Positions 6,385-14,845 of a DNA stretch of 33,831 nucleotides are shown here, one piece after another. Numbering within the stretch: position 1 is the first letter of the stretch; the number at the start of each line of letters is the position of its first letter. The DNA is from Candidatus Rokubacteria bacterium CSP1-6. GTDB lineage: Bacteria; Methylomirabilota; Methylomirabilia; Rokubacteriales; CSP1-6. The notes beneath the pieces were generated by a model that saw nothing but the letters and a program-made list of their open reading frames with translations, was not told the DNA's origin and searched no databases. Where the stretch lies: NCBI GenBank assembly GCA_001443385.1, contig LDXP01000022.1, forward strand, positions 1 to 33,831, written 5' to 3'. Position numbers and translations under genes: made by a program.

Positions 6385-9375
6385 TCAGGGGCTCTGGCCG
6401 AGCTGCTGCAGCGCCTGCTTCGCTTGCTGGGCGAGCTCGGGGGCGAGCTCCGGCTGGGCAAGCAGCTTGCGTAACACGATGACGGCCGACTCGGTCTGCT
6501 TGAGGGCGGCGAAGCTCTGGCCGGCGCCGAGGAGGGCGCGGCGACCCCAGGCCGAGGCCGGCGCCAGGTAGGCGGCGGTCAGGTAGGCCTCGACGGCGTC
6601 CTCCTGCGCCCCGCGGGCGCGGAACCCTTCGCCGAGCGTGAACGCGGCCTCGACGGCGACGGCCTCATCGGGGCCGGCAAGGGCGCGTTCGAGGGCCTGG
6701 CGCCCCTCGTCCCACCGCCCCGCCTCCAGGAGGAGTCGCCCCTGCGCCATCCGGACGGTCGGGATCCCCTCGCTCCGCGGGTAGTCGGTGACCAGCCGGG
6801 TGTACGCCTCCAGCGCCCCAGCGCGATCCGCCGTCGCCTCCCGCGCCTGCGCGAGGAGGAGAAGCGCCCGCGGCAGTTGCGGGTCTCCCGACCCCGAAAC
6901 GACGAACGCCTCTAGCCTTCCGCGGGCCTCGGCGGCGGTGCCGCTCCGGAGCAGCGCCTCGGCGAGCCCGAGGCGGACATCCTCGGCGAGCGGGCTCTTG
7001 GGATAGCGATCCTCGAGCAGCTGGAACGCCTCGCGGGCCAGCGCCCACTGCCCGCCCGCGGAGGCCCCGGTCCCCAGGCGAAAGAGCGCGTCGTCGGCCG
7101 CGTCGCTCCCCGGGTAGTCGTTGGGGAGGCGCAGGGTCAGCGCCCGCGCCTCGCTCCATTTCCCGTCCTCCAGGGCGAGGGCCGCCAGCACGTAGAGGAG
7201 CGGCGGCATGAGCGAGGGGGACGGTGGCGACTGGAGCAGCGACGCCGCGGCCTTCCGGAATTCGTCGCGCTTTCCCTCGTTGAAGGCCAGGGCGACCAGC
7301 CCGTACTCGGCGGCGCGGCTGAGGGAAGCGGTCCCGGCGTCGCGCGCCTCGGTGAGCTCGCGCGCGGCCGCGTCCCACCGGCGGCGGGCGAGGGCGGCAC
7401 TCCCCACGGCGAGATGAGCCAGGGCGCCTTCACCCTGCTGGAGCGCCTCCTTGAACTCCCGCTCCGCCTCTTCCACGCTGCCGCGGGCGAGGAGCGCGAC
7501 CCCGAGCGCCAGCCGGGTGCGCCCGAGAAAGGGCGAGAGCGGCGACTGCTTCACAAGGGCGGTCAGCTCCTCGCGCGCTTCGCGGATCCGATCGGACCGG
7601 AGATTGAGGATCGCGCGGTTCAGGCGGGCGACGTCCGCCTGAGCGTAGGCGGGATACCGGGCGAGCAGCTGGTCCAGCAGATCCTTCGCGCCGGAATCTC
7701 CCGCTTCACCGGCCAGCTCGGCAGCCAGGAGCAGCGCCTCCGGCGCGCGCGGGTCGGCTGGGAAGAAACGGGCGAAGGCCACCCAGCGCTCGCGGGCGGC
7801 CGCGCCGTTGCCGCGCCTCAGCTCCGCCCATCCGAGCGAGAGGGCGGCCGCGCCGGCCTGGGGGTGACCGGGGAATTCCGACAGGAAGCGCCTGAAGCCG
7901 GCTGCGCACGCATCCCAATCACGCGCCCGGTACGCGGCCTCGGCGTGCAGGAGCAGCGCCAGCGCCCGCACGTCGTAGGGAAGCGGTTGCTTGAGGATCT
8001 CGGCGCTCTCCCCCGCGGCCCGGGAGAATTCCCGCGCCTCCACGTCCATCTGGGCCAGGCGGAGCGCCGCGGTCCAACCGAGAGGCGTCCCTCGCTGAGT
8101 GTCTCTGACGAGCTCGAACTGCCCTCGCGCCTCGCTGCCCTGGCCTTCGCGGCGATAGGCCTCGCCGTTCAGCAGGAGCGCGTACGCGCGATCCTGCGGG
8201 GCGAGGTCCAGGGCCAGGATCTCCTGGGCCGCGGCGTGGGCGGGCTCGAAGGCATTGTGCTCCACGGCCCAGCGCCCGAGGATGAGGAGCCCGGGAAGCA
8301 CGAGCGGGTGGCCCGGCCCCGCGGCCTGGAGCTGGCGAATCTCCTCGCGGGCTCCCGGCCAGTCGCCGAGCGCCAGGAGCGCCCGGGCAAGGCCGACGCG
8401 GGCCCAGGCCCATTCGGTGGTCCGCGGATAGGCCGACTGCAGCCAGCGAAACGCCTTCGCCGCCTCGAGCGCGTCCCCCGCGGCCAGAGTCCACCAGCCG
8501 AGCCGGAGGATCCCCGTCTCGATGAGCGGATGCGGCCCCGCTCCGGTGAAGCGCTGGAGATTCTCCACGGCCCCCTTGTACGCGCCCACCCGGCCCAGCG
8601 TGTCGCCGAGCCAGAAGGCCGCCTCGATCGCCAGCGGGCGCGGAATCGAGAGCTTGAGGAGCCCCTGCCAGGCCTCGCGCCCTTCCTCGAAGCGGCCCAG
8701 CCCGTAGAGCGCGACGGCACGCCCATGCGTCACGAACGGCGCGAGGCCCGGAACGGGAGCCCCACGCCGGAGCTGGTCGAAGCGCCCCAGCGCCCGGGCG
8801 GGGTCGTTGAGCCTGAGGGCCACCCACCCGAGCGCGTAGGTCGCGTAGGCGGTGAGCTCGTCGGCCGCTCCTTCCTGGGCGACCAGGAGGAGGTTCCGCT
8901 CGGCGGGCTCGTAACGGCCGAGGCGCAGGAGCGTCTCTGCGAGCCAGTACCGCGCTTCCCGGATCACGGCCCTGTCGCCACCGCCGCGCACGGCTCCTTC
9001 CAGGGCGGCCCGCGCCTCCTCCAGCTCGTCGCGCTGGAAGCGCGCCCGTCCGCACTCGAGAAGCTCCGAGGCCACGCCGAAGACCGTGCCGAGCGGATTG
9101 CACGCGAGGAGCCGCGGCGGCGACAGCGGAGCCACCGGCTTCCCCGAAGGATCCGCAGCCAGCGGCGGCGCCGGCAGCACCGGCAGCGCGCGGGGCGGGT
9201 CGGGCACCGAGACCTCGGGGAGCGGCACCGGCGGCTTGTCGAGCGGGGGCGCCGCGAGAGGAATGAGCGGGGCGAGATCCGGCGGCGGCAGCTCCAGCGG
9301 AAGCGGGGTCGCGGCGCCGGCCAGAGCCGGCCAGAGCCAGATCGCCGTCAAGAGCCACGCGACCCTGCGCTTCAT
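6385..9375 (-). CDS. Large secreted TPR-repeat protein (996 aa)
   Basis: The start is placed at the ATG at 9375, giving MKRRVAWLLTAIWLWPALAG, a classic Sec signal peptide; in-frame codons further upstream overlap the preceding gene. After the signal come about 75 residues very rich in proline (PPPDLAPLIPLAAPPLDKPP). The rest is a solenoid of tetratricopeptide-like repeats, recognisable by recurrent A-x-x-x-L-G and Y/F-P motifs such as LLARYPAYAQ, LANDYP-like and LEDRYPKSPLAEDV. These resemble outer-membrane assembly or Tol-Pal-associated TPR proteins (BamD/YbgF-like repeats), but the protein is far longer and I cannot name an orthologue. Its ATG overlaps the stop of the preceding TPR gene (ATGA), indicating coupled translation. 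A periplasmic scaffold role is inferred. Confidence 0.85.
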   Translation of the reverse strand: MKRRVAWLLTAIWLWPALAGAATPLPLELPPPDLAPLIPLAAPPLDKPPVPLPEVSVPDPPRALPVLPAPPLAADPSGKPVAPLSPPRLLACNPLGTVFGVASELLECGRARFQRDELEEARAALEGAVRGGGDRAVIREARYWLAETLLRLGRYEPAERNLLLVAQEGAADELTAYATYALGWVALRLNDPARALGRFDQLRRGAPVPGLAPFVTHGRAVALYGLGRFEEGREAWQGLLKLSIPRPLAIEAAFWLGDTLGRVGAYKGAVENLQRFTGAGPHPLIETGILRLGWWTLAAGDALEAAKAFRWLQSAYPRTTEWAWARVGLARALLALGDWPGAREEIRQLQAAGPGHPLVLPGLLILGRWAVEHNAFEPAHAAAQEILALDLAPQDRAYALLLNGEAYRREGQGSEARGQFELVRDTQRGTPLGWTAALRLAQMDVEAREFSRAAGESAEILKQPLPYDVRALALLLHAEAAYRARDWDACAAGFRRFLSEFPGHPQAGAAALSLGWAELRRGNGAAARERWVAFARFFPADPRAPEALLLAAELAGEAGDSGAKDLLDQLLARYPAYAQADVARLNRAILNLRSDRIREAREELTALVKQSPLSPFLGRTRLALGVALLARGSVEEAEREFKEALQQGEGALAHLAVGSAALARRRWDAAARELTEARDAGTASLSRAAEYGLVALAFNEGKRDEFRKAAASLLQSPPSPSLMPPLLYVLAALALEDGKWSEARALTLRLPNDYPGSDAADDALFRLGTGASAGGQWALAREAFQLLEDRYPKSPLAEDVRLGLAEALLRSGTAAEARGRLEAFVVSGSGDPQLPRALLLLAQAREATADRAGALEAYTRLVTDYPRSEGIPTVRMAQGRLLLEAGRWDEGRQALERALAGPDEAVAVEAAFTLGEGFRARGAQEDAVEAYLTAAYLAPASAWGRRALLGAGQSFAALKQTESAVIVLRKLLAQPELAPELAQQAKQALQQLGQSP

Positions 9376-10781
9376 GACTTGGGCTTCTCCGCCTTCGGCT
9401 GGGCAGGCGGCTTGGACTTCGCGCGCACCGCCGCCAGCCGGTCCTTGGCCCACTGCTTCAGCGCTTTATCGGGGCTGTCGGCGGCGACCTGGGCGTAGAG
9501 CCGGGCCGCCTCCTGAACCTGCCCCAATTCTTCATGCGCGAGCCCGCTCCCGGCCAGGGCGCGATACCTGAGCGCGGCGTCAATACCCTCGGTCGCAGCG
9601 GCAGCCTGGAACGCCTTGAGCGCGGGCTGGAAACGCCGCTGCTTGAGCTCGCTCTCACCCACGACCAGGAGCGCCTCGAGCCGCACCGCCTCGTCGTCGC
9701 TCTCGCTGGCGGGCTTGGCCAGCGCCGCCGCGTCCTTGAACTGGCTCCGCTTGAACGCCGCCTGGGCCAGCTCCAGCGAGGCACGCGTCGCGAGGGCGTG
9801 CTTCGGGAACTCCGTCCGCAGCCGGCGCCACGCCGCCTCGGCGTCCTTCTGGCGTCCCAGCTGCTGGGCGATCAGCCCCGCGTCGTAGAGCCCCTCGGCG
9901 GTGGGCGGCGCCTGGGCGATCAGGGACTGGTACTCCTGACCCAGCTCGGATTTCTTGCCCCCTTTGAGGAGGGCGTCGGCGATGGCCCGGCGGGCGGCCA
10001 CGGTGAGCTCGTGGCGCGGATGAGCGGCGACGAAGTCCCTCAGGTCCTGGAGCCCCTCCGAGGATTTCCCGGCAGCCAGCCGGCTCCACCCCAGCAGGTA
10101 CTGGGCGTCCGGCGCCAGGGCGTGATTCGGGTAGCGGCGCGCGAAGGGCGCGAGGAGGGCGATCGCATCGGCGGGCTTCTTCAGCTCCACGAGGGTGCGC
10201 GCCAGATAGAACGTGGCTGACGGCGCCTGGGGGGAGTCCGGCCAGGCCGCGAGGAACTGGTGGAAGGAGCCCGCCGCCGCCTCGGGGCGCTTCAGCTCCA
10301 GGTCGGCCCAGGCGAGCCCGTACATCGCATCCGGAGCCACGGGGGCGGCGGCATTGGACGCGAGGAGCGCATCGTACACCGCGCGCGCCTCGGCGTAGCG
10401 CTTCAGCCGGAAGAGCGTCTCCGCTTCCCAGAAGCGCGCCTCCTCGGGGCGCCCCGGGGGCGGCGTCAGGCGCTGGGCTTTCCTGAAGTTCTCCAGAGCG
10501 GCCTGGAACTCGCGGAGGCCGAACTGGCTCTTGCCGAGGAGCAGCGTGGCCTCGCCCACCCGGGCTTCGGTCGGATAGCTCTTGACGAAGCGCTCGAGAG
10601 CCCGGCGGGAGACGGCGTAGAGACGGTCGGCGAAGGCGTGCTCGCCGACCAGCCAGAGCCGGTCGGCCTCAGCGATCGCCCATACTGGCGGCGGGCCCCC
10701 ACTATAGATGAGGGAGGCCACCCCCAGGGCCATGACCCCCGTCGCGAGCCGGCGTGCCAGCATCCTTCCCCAGCCTATCAC
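9372..10781 (-). CDS. Secreted TPR-repeat protein (469 aa), BamD/YbgF-like repeats
   Basis: This protein has a hydrophobic N-terminal segment (LATGVMALGVASLIYSG) that looks like a signal peptide, followed by about ten TPR units, for example LGKSQFGLREFQAALENFRK and LLGWSRLAAGKSSEGLQDLR. It ends in a lysine/proline-rich tail (KSKPPAQPKAEKPKS). The coordinates use a GTG at 10781; an ATG at 10763 (MLARRLATG) is an equally plausible start. It is co-directional and overlaps the next gene by 4 bases, so the two probably form one envelope complex. No catalytic domain is visible, and the specific function is unknown. Confidence 0.85.
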   Translation of the reverse strand: MIGWGRMLARRLATGVMALGVASLIYSGGPPPVWAIAEADRLWLVGEHAFADRLYAVSRRALERFVKSYPTEARVGEATLLLGKSQFGLREFQAALENFRKAQRLTPPPGRPEEARFWEAETLFRLKRYAEARAVYDALLASNAAAPVAPDAMYGLAWADLELKRPEAAAGSFHQFLAAWPDSPQAPSATFYLARTLVELKKPADAIALLAPFARRYPNHALAPDAQYLLGWSRLAAGKSSEGLQDLRDFVAAHPRHELTVAARRAIADALLKGGKKSELGQEYQSLIAQAPPTAEGLYDAGLIAQQLGRQKDAEAAWRRLRTEFPKHALATRASLELAQAAFKRSQFKDAAALAKPASESDDEAVRLEALLVVGESELKQRRFQPALKAFQAAAATEGIDAALRYRALAGSGLAHEELGQVQEAARLYAQVAADSPDKALKQWAKDRLAAVRAKSKPPAQPKAEKPKS

Positions 10782-10846
10782 AGACGCGCCCCACCCGACC
10801 CGGACCGCTGCCCGTATAACCTCCTGAGAGATCCAAGCTTTCTTCC

Positions 10847-10876
10847 TTGACAGGCCACGAGGTAGCGTACTAACGT
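10847..10876 (+). promoter_or_regulatory. Promoter of the small-protein/GntR operon
   Basis: A consensus TTGACA at 10847-10852 is followed after 18 bases by TAACGT (10871-10876), or after 15 bases by TACTAA. The exact -10 is uncertain, but every option falls inside the inverted repeat at 10863-10888, so a bound repressor would block RNA polymerase. Confidence 0.55.
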
Positions 10877-10888
10877 ACTAGTACACTA
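10863..10888 (+). promoter_or_regulatory. 26-bp inverted-repeat operator, probably for the GntR regulator downstream
   Basis: Arms tagcgtacta (10863-10872) and tagtacacta (10879-10888) match as an inverted repeat at 9 of 10 positions, separated by 6 bases. A perfect 10-bp palindrome GTACTAGTAC (10875-10884) overlaps the centre and right arm, giving three GTAC steps in 17 bases. It covers the -10 region and ends 21 bases before the ATG of the first gene. Autoregulation by a YtrA-type GntR protein encoded in the same operon is the natural reading. Confidence 0.65.
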
Positions 10889-10909
10889 TACGGAAGGAGA
10901 GGATCAGTC

Positions 10910-11116
10910 ATGAACCTGTACGAATTGGAGTGGTTGGCGAGATATCGGCTGGATCAAGCCCGGCAGTATGCCGCCCGGCACGCCATGATCCGCTTGGCCC
11001 TGGCCGACCGCCCCACCCTGAAGCTCCGGCTCGGCGCCCTTTTCATCCGCGTCGGCACCTGGCTCCAGGCCCGGGCGGCCGAACCCGACGTAGAGGCCAA
11101 GTGTGCCGCCGCGTGA
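10910..11116 (+). CDS. 68-residue orphan small protein, first gene of a GntR operon
   Basis: I do not recognise a family. The ATG at 10910 has a good ribosome-binding site (GGAAGGAGAGG) and its own promoter and operator. The protein (MNLYELEWLARYRLDQARQY at its start) is basic and probably all-helical, with an arginine- and tyrosine-rich first half and an amphipathic helix around LKLRLGALFIRVGTWLQARA. It has no signal peptide and no clear membrane span. Its last 14 bases overlap the start of the regulator gene, so synthesis of the two is coupled. It could be a co-regulator, a membrane-surface peptide or simply a coupling leader; nothing decides between these. Confidence 0.7.
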   Translation: MNLYELEWLARYRLDQARQYAARHAMIRLALADRPTLKLRLGALFIRVGTWLQARAAEPDVEAKCAAA

Positions 11117-12131
11117 GGGCCTGCGGCTCGTACCGCCCTCCGGCCTCAGGGTGAACCGGGAGAGCTCGGTCCCGGTGCACGTCCAGCTCAAGACCCAGAT
11201 CCGCCACCTCATCATGACCGGTGCCCTCAAGCCGGGAAGCCAGGTGCCGACGGTCCGCCAGCTGGCCGGGTTCCTCCGGATCAACCCGAACACGGCCGCC
11301 AAGGCGCTGGCCGAGCTCCAGCAGGAGGGCTATCTGGAGAGCCGGCCGGGGCGCGGGACGTTCGTCGCCGACCGCCCCCCGACGGGAGAAGGAAAGATGG
11401 CCCGGGGGCTCGATCGCCTCGTGGACGAAACGCTCGAGCGGGCCCGGCGCCTCGGCTACTCCGCGGAGGAATTCCTGGCCACCGCGGCGACCCGGGCCCC
11501 GGTCGCGCAAGCCAGGAAAGCGAAGCGGACCCGGGCGCTCGTGATCGAGTGCAACTGGCCTGAGGTCTCGCGCTTCCGCGAGGAACTGGAAGCGGAGCTG
11601 CCGCTCGCGGTGGACCGCATGCTGGTGGAGGACCTGACCGAGCGGGCGCGGCGCGATCCCTCCTTCGTCCGCGAGATGGTGGGGTATGGCGTCGTCATCA
11701 CGACGTTCTTCCACATCCACGAGGTCAAGGCGGCCCTGGCGGGCGAATCGGTCCCCGTGGTGGCGCTCCTGACGGAGGCGAACATCTCCACCCTGCTCCG
11801 CCTCAGCGAGCTTCCTGAAGGGACCACGGTGGGCCTGGTCTGCGGGACGCCGAAGGGGACCCAGAACCTGCTCCGCTCGGTCCAGTCGGCAGGCCTCACC
11901 CATCTGAAGACGGTCCTGGCCAGCGCCGACGATCCCTGGAGCGTCGAGCGGATGCTCGAGGCCACCTCCGTTGTGGTCTGCTCGGAGCAGGCGGCCGAGA
12001 AGCTGCGCGGGACCCTGCCGCCGACCGTGGAGGTCATCATGTCGAACCGGACCATCGACCGCGCGGGAATCGATCTCCTGCGGGATGTGCTCGCGCGGCT
12101 CGACGAGCCGCCGCGGGCGGCTGCGAGGTAA
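11103..12131 (+). CDS. GntR-family transcriptional regulator, YtrA-like HTH with an unusual C-terminal domain
   Basis: This 342-residue regulator starts at a GTG inside the preceding gene. Residues 23-90 are a GntR winged helix: PVHVQLKTQIRHLIMTG, then LKPGSQVPTVRQLAGFLRIN, then NPNTAAKALAELQQEGYLES and the wing RPGRGTFVAD. The wording (LKPGSQVPTVRQLA, NPNTAAKAL) is that of the YtrA subfamily. YtrA proteins normally have only about 50 residues after the HTH. This one continues for about 250 residues with alternating strands and helices (ALVIECNW, VVITTFFHIHEV, VPVVALLTEANI, TTVGLVCGTPKGTQNLL, VVVCSEQAAEKL), suggesting a two-lobed ligand-binding fold. The ligand is unknown. It probably binds the inverted repeat at 10863-10888. 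Confidence 0.88.
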   Translation: MPPREGLRLVPPSGLRVNRESSVPVHVQLKTQIRHLIMTGALKPGSQVPTVRQLAGFLRINPNTAAKALAELQQEGYLESRPGRGTFVADRPPTGEGKMARGLDRLVDETLERARRLGYSAEEFLATAATRAPVAQARKAKRTRALVIECNWPEVSRFREELEAELPLAVDRMLVEDLTERARRDPSFVREMVGYGVVITTFFHIHEVKAALAGESVPVVALLTEANISTLLRLSELPEGTTVGLVCGTPKGTQNLLRSVQSAGLTHLKTVLASADDPWSVERMLEATSVVVCSEQAAEKLRGTLPPTVEVIMSNRTIDRAGIDLLRDVLARLDEPPRAAAR

Positions 12132-12185
12132 CGCCATGACGCCGATCTCCTCCGGGCCCTCCTCGCCGAGCTGAGTGTTGCCTGA

Positions 12186-12202
12186 GCCGCTATAATAGCG
12201 GC
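12186..12202 (+). promoter_or_regulatory. Palindromic TATAAT element directly upstream of rarA
   Basis: GCCGCTAT-A-ATAGCGGC is a perfect inverted repeat (12186-12193 and 12195-12202) that contains a consensus TATAAT at 12191-12196 and ends on the base before the rarA GTG. A -10 in this place would start transcription at or next to the start codon. No -35 of quality lies 16-18 bases upstream. There is no Shine-Dalgarno sequence between it and the GTG. Confidence 0.5.
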
Positions 12203-13540
12203 GTGGATCTCTTCGAGTCTCCCGAGTCCGCTCCCGCGCCGGCGCCGCTCGCCGACCGCATACGCCCGCGGAGCCTAGAGGAATTTCTCGGCCAGGGACA
12301 CCTCTTGGGCCCGGGAAAGATCCTCCGGAAGGCCATCGAAGCGGGAGAGCTCCACTCCATGATCCTCTGGGGGCCGCCGGGGTCGGGAAAGACCACGCTG
12401 GCGCTGCTCCTGGCGCGGGTCAGCGGCGCCCACTTCGTCACCTTCTCCGCCGTCCTCTCCGGCGTGAAGGAGATCCGCCAGGTCATCGCCGAGGCCGAGG
12501 CCGTGCGCGCGCGCACGGGCACGCGGACGATCCTCTTCGTGGACGAGATCCACCGCTTCAACAAGGCCCAGCAGGATGCCTTCCTCCCCCACGTGGAGAA
12601 GGGGACGATCACGCTGATCGGAGCGACGACCGAGAACCCCTCCTTCGAGGTGATCTCACCGCTCCTCTCCCGCTGCCGCGTGTATGTGTTGGAACCACTC
12701 GGGGAGGACGATCTGCTCACGCTCCTCGGCCGAGCGCTCACCAATGCCGAGAGCGGTCTGGGCGCCTTCAAGGCCGAGGTCGGCGGGGACGCGCTCCGTT
12801 CGATCGCCCGATCGGCGAACGGGGACGCCCGGAGCGCGCTGAACATCCTGGAACTGGCCGTGATGCTGACCCCCGCGGGGCCCGACGGCGTCCGCCACGT
12901 GATCGAGGGCGCGATACGCGAAGCCTCGCAGCGGAAGGCGCTCCTCTACGACAAGGCGGGGGAGGAGCACTACAGCCTGATCTCGGCTCTCCACAAGTCG
13001 CTCCGCGACTCGGACCCCGACGCCTCGCTCTACTGGCTGGCGCGGATGCTCGAGTCCGGCGAGGACCCGCTCTACGTCGCGCGGCGGCTGGTCCGCTTCG
13101 CCTCCGAGGACGTGGGCAACGCCGATCCGCTGGCCCTCCAGCTGACGCTGGCCGCCAAGGACGCCTACCACTTCCTCGGCTCTCCCGAGGGCGAGCTGGC
13201 GCTGGCCCAGGCCACGCTCTACCTGGCCTGCGCCCCCAAGTCAAACGCGGTGTACGTCGCCTTCGGCGAAGCCCAGCAGGACGTCCACGACAAGCCCACC
13301 GAGCCCGTGCCTCTCCACCTCCGCAACGCGCCGACGGGCCTGATGGCCCATCTCGGCTACGGCAAGGGCTACCAGTATGCCCACGACGCGCCCGAGGCCC
13401 TGGTGGACCAGGAGCACCTCCCCGACGCGCTCAAGGGGCGGATCTACTACCGGCCCACGGACCGCGGCCTCGAGGCGGAGATCGCCCAGCGCCTCGCGCG
13501 CTGGCGGAACTGGCGTCAAGCCCACCGGGGCGCCCGGTGA
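12203..13540 (+). CDS. rarA: Replication-associated recombination protein A (RarA/MgsA), AAA+ ATPase
   Basis: RarA is a clamp-loader-like AAA+ ATPase acting at stalled replication forks with SSB. This 445-residue protein has the usual family length. It shows the N-terminal PLADRIRPRSLEEFLGQGHL motif, Walker A GPPGSGKTT (57-65), Walker B ILFVDEIHRFNKAQQDAFLP (from 110), sensor 1 GATTENPSFE and an arginine-finger region LLSRCRVYVLEPL. The C-terminal part has the conserved DPDASLYWLARMLESGEDP, RRLVRFASEDVG and YVAFGEAQQDV stretches. The GTG start at 12203 gives the expected DLF...PLADRIRP N-terminus. Its TGA overlaps the next gene's GTG. Confidence 0.96.
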   Translation: MDLFESPESAPAPAPLADRIRPRSLEEFLGQGHLLGPGKILRKAIEAGELHSMILWGPPGSGKTTLALLLARVSGAHFVTFSAVLSGVKEIRQVIAEAEAVRARTGTRTILFVDEIHRFNKAQQDAFLPHVEKGTITLIGATTENPSFEVISPLLSRCRVYVLEPLGEDDLLTLLGRALTNAESGLGAFKAEVGGDALRSIARSANGDARSALNILELAVMLTPAGPDGVRHVIEGAIREASQRKALLYDKAGEEHYSLISALHKSLRDSDPDASLYWLARMLESGEDPLYVARRLVRFASEDVGNADPLALQLTLAAKDAYHFLGSPEGELALAQATLYLACAPKSNAVYVAFGEAQQDVHDKPTEPVPLHLRNAPTGLMAHLGYGKGYQYAHDAPEALVDQEHLPDALKGRIYYRPTDRGLEAEIAQRLARWRNWRQAHRGAR

Positions 13541-14769
13541 CGCCGGCCCCGGCGGACCTCCGCTGGCTCGGCGCCCTCTGCCTCGCCGAGCTGGGCACGA
13601 TGCTCGTCTGGAGCAACTTCGCCGCCGTCCTCCCGCTCCTCCAGACCGAGTGGCGCCTCTCCAACACCGAGGCGGGGGTGATCTTCGCCGCCTATCAGGT
13701 GGGCTACATCCTGGCCGTCGCCATCCTCTCCACGCTGACCGATTGGGTCGAGCCCCGGCGGATCTACCTGGCCGGCGCGCTCTGGGCCGGCCTCAGCGGA
13801 CTGGCATTCCCGCTCTGGGCCCAGGGCGGAGCCTCGGCGCTCCTCCTGCGCACCCTCGCCGGAATCGGCCTGGCCGGCACGTACATGCCCGGCATGCGCC
13901 TCGTGGCCGAGCGCTTCGACGCCTCACGCCGGGGCTTCGCCATGGGCTGCTACATCGCCACCTTCACCCTGGGAACGTCGGTCTCGCTCCTCCTGACCTC
14001 CTGGGCCAACGCGCGCTGGGGGTGGCGCGCCGCCTTCGCCCTCACGGCCGTCGGCCCATTCCTGGCCACCGCCGTCGCGTCGGTGACCCTCAAGCCGGGT
14101 GGCGTCTCCCGCGTCGCCAGGCCCGAGCGTGGGGTGGGACTCGCTCCAGTCCTGAGGAACGGATCGGCGCTTCGCCTCATCGTGGCCTACGGCGCCCACA
14201 CGTGGGAGCTGATGGGGATGCGGGGATGGATCGTGCCGTTCTTCGCGGCGAGCCTCACCGCGAGCGGGGCCAGCCTCGCGCTGGCCACGCAGAAGGCCGG
14301 ATTGGCCGGGTCGGCGGTGCTGGCGATCGGCGCGGTCTCGCACCCCATCGCGGGGCTGTTCTCCGACCGCTGGGGGCGAGCCCGCCTCATCAGTGTCATC
14401 ATGCTGGTGTCGGGAGCCTGCTCCCTTACTCTGGGCTGGGCGCTTCAGTGGCCGTTCGGCGCCTTGGTCACCCTGGCCCTTTTCTACGGGATCATGGTGA
14501 CGGCCGACTCGGCGATTCTTTCCACGAGCATCACCGAGAGCGCCGAGCCGGCATACCTCGGGCGGACGATGGCGCTCCAGTCCACCGTGGGGTTTTCCTC
14601 CGGGGCCCTCGCCCCCGCCGTCTTCGGAGCGGTGCTCGACTTGGCGGCCAAGCTGGGCCGACCGGCGGCGGAGACCTGGGGGTGGGCCTTCACGCTCCTC
14701 GCCGCCGGCGTCCTGGTCGGCCCGCTGGTGGTCGGCTTCAAAGAACGGGGGAGTGTGGTACACAGATAG
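13537..14769 (+). CDS. MFS transporter (CynX/NimT-like or sugar-phosphate-like)
   Basis: This 410-residue protein has about twelve hydrophobic segments and typical major-facilitator features. The first helix includes CLAELGTMLVWSNFAAVLPL, followed by LLQTEWRLSNTEAGVIFAAY, and the loop between helices 2 and 3 reads STLTDWVEPRRIYLAG, the MFS motif A region (normally G-x-L-[AS]-D-[RK]). The second half has a related loop, GLFSDRWGRARLISV. It starts with a GTG that overlaps the rarA stop (GTGA), so translation is probably coupled. The substrate cannot be predicted. A C-terminal VGFKERGSVVHR tail is cytoplasmic. Confidence 0.9.
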   Translation: MTPAPADLRWLGALCLAELGTMLVWSNFAAVLPLLQTEWRLSNTEAGVIFAAYQVGYILAVAILSTLTDWVEPRRIYLAGALWAGLSGLAFPLWAQGGASALLLRTLAGIGLAGTYMPGMRLVAERFDASRRGFAMGCYIATFTLGTSVSLLLTSWANARWGWRAAFALTAVGPFLATAVASVTLKPGGVSRVARPERGVGLAPVLRNGSALRLIVAYGAHTWELMGMRGWIVPFFAASLTASGASLALATQKAGLAGSAVLAIGAVSHPIAGLFSDRWGRARLISVIMLVSGACSLTLGWALQWPFGALVTLALFYGIMVTADSAILSTSITESAEPAYLGRTMALQSTVGFSSGALAPAVFGAVLDLAAKLGRPAAETWGWAFTLLAAGVLVGPLVVGFKERGSVVHR

Positions 14770-14845
14770 ATATGGGTTGCCTCGTCGCCATTGTTCAGTC
14801 CGCATCCCGAAGGATCACGGTGGTTCGAGCGCGGGCTTTGCCACG

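Noticed and set aside
7414-9498. 694-codon plus-strand open frame opposite the large TPR gene
   Set aside because: It is an antisense shadow rich in Arg, Gly, Pro and Glu, with no domain; the minus strand has a signal peptide and regular TPR units.
10863-10890. Repeated GTACTA units as a possible miniature CRISPR or iteron array
   Set aside because: The units form one dyad in a promoter; there are too few copies and no regular spacers.
12136-12174. Twelve-codon open frame (MTPISSGPSSPS) just upstream of the rarA promoter
   Set aside because: No ribosome-binding site and no sign of attenuation; it precedes the likely transcription start of rarA.
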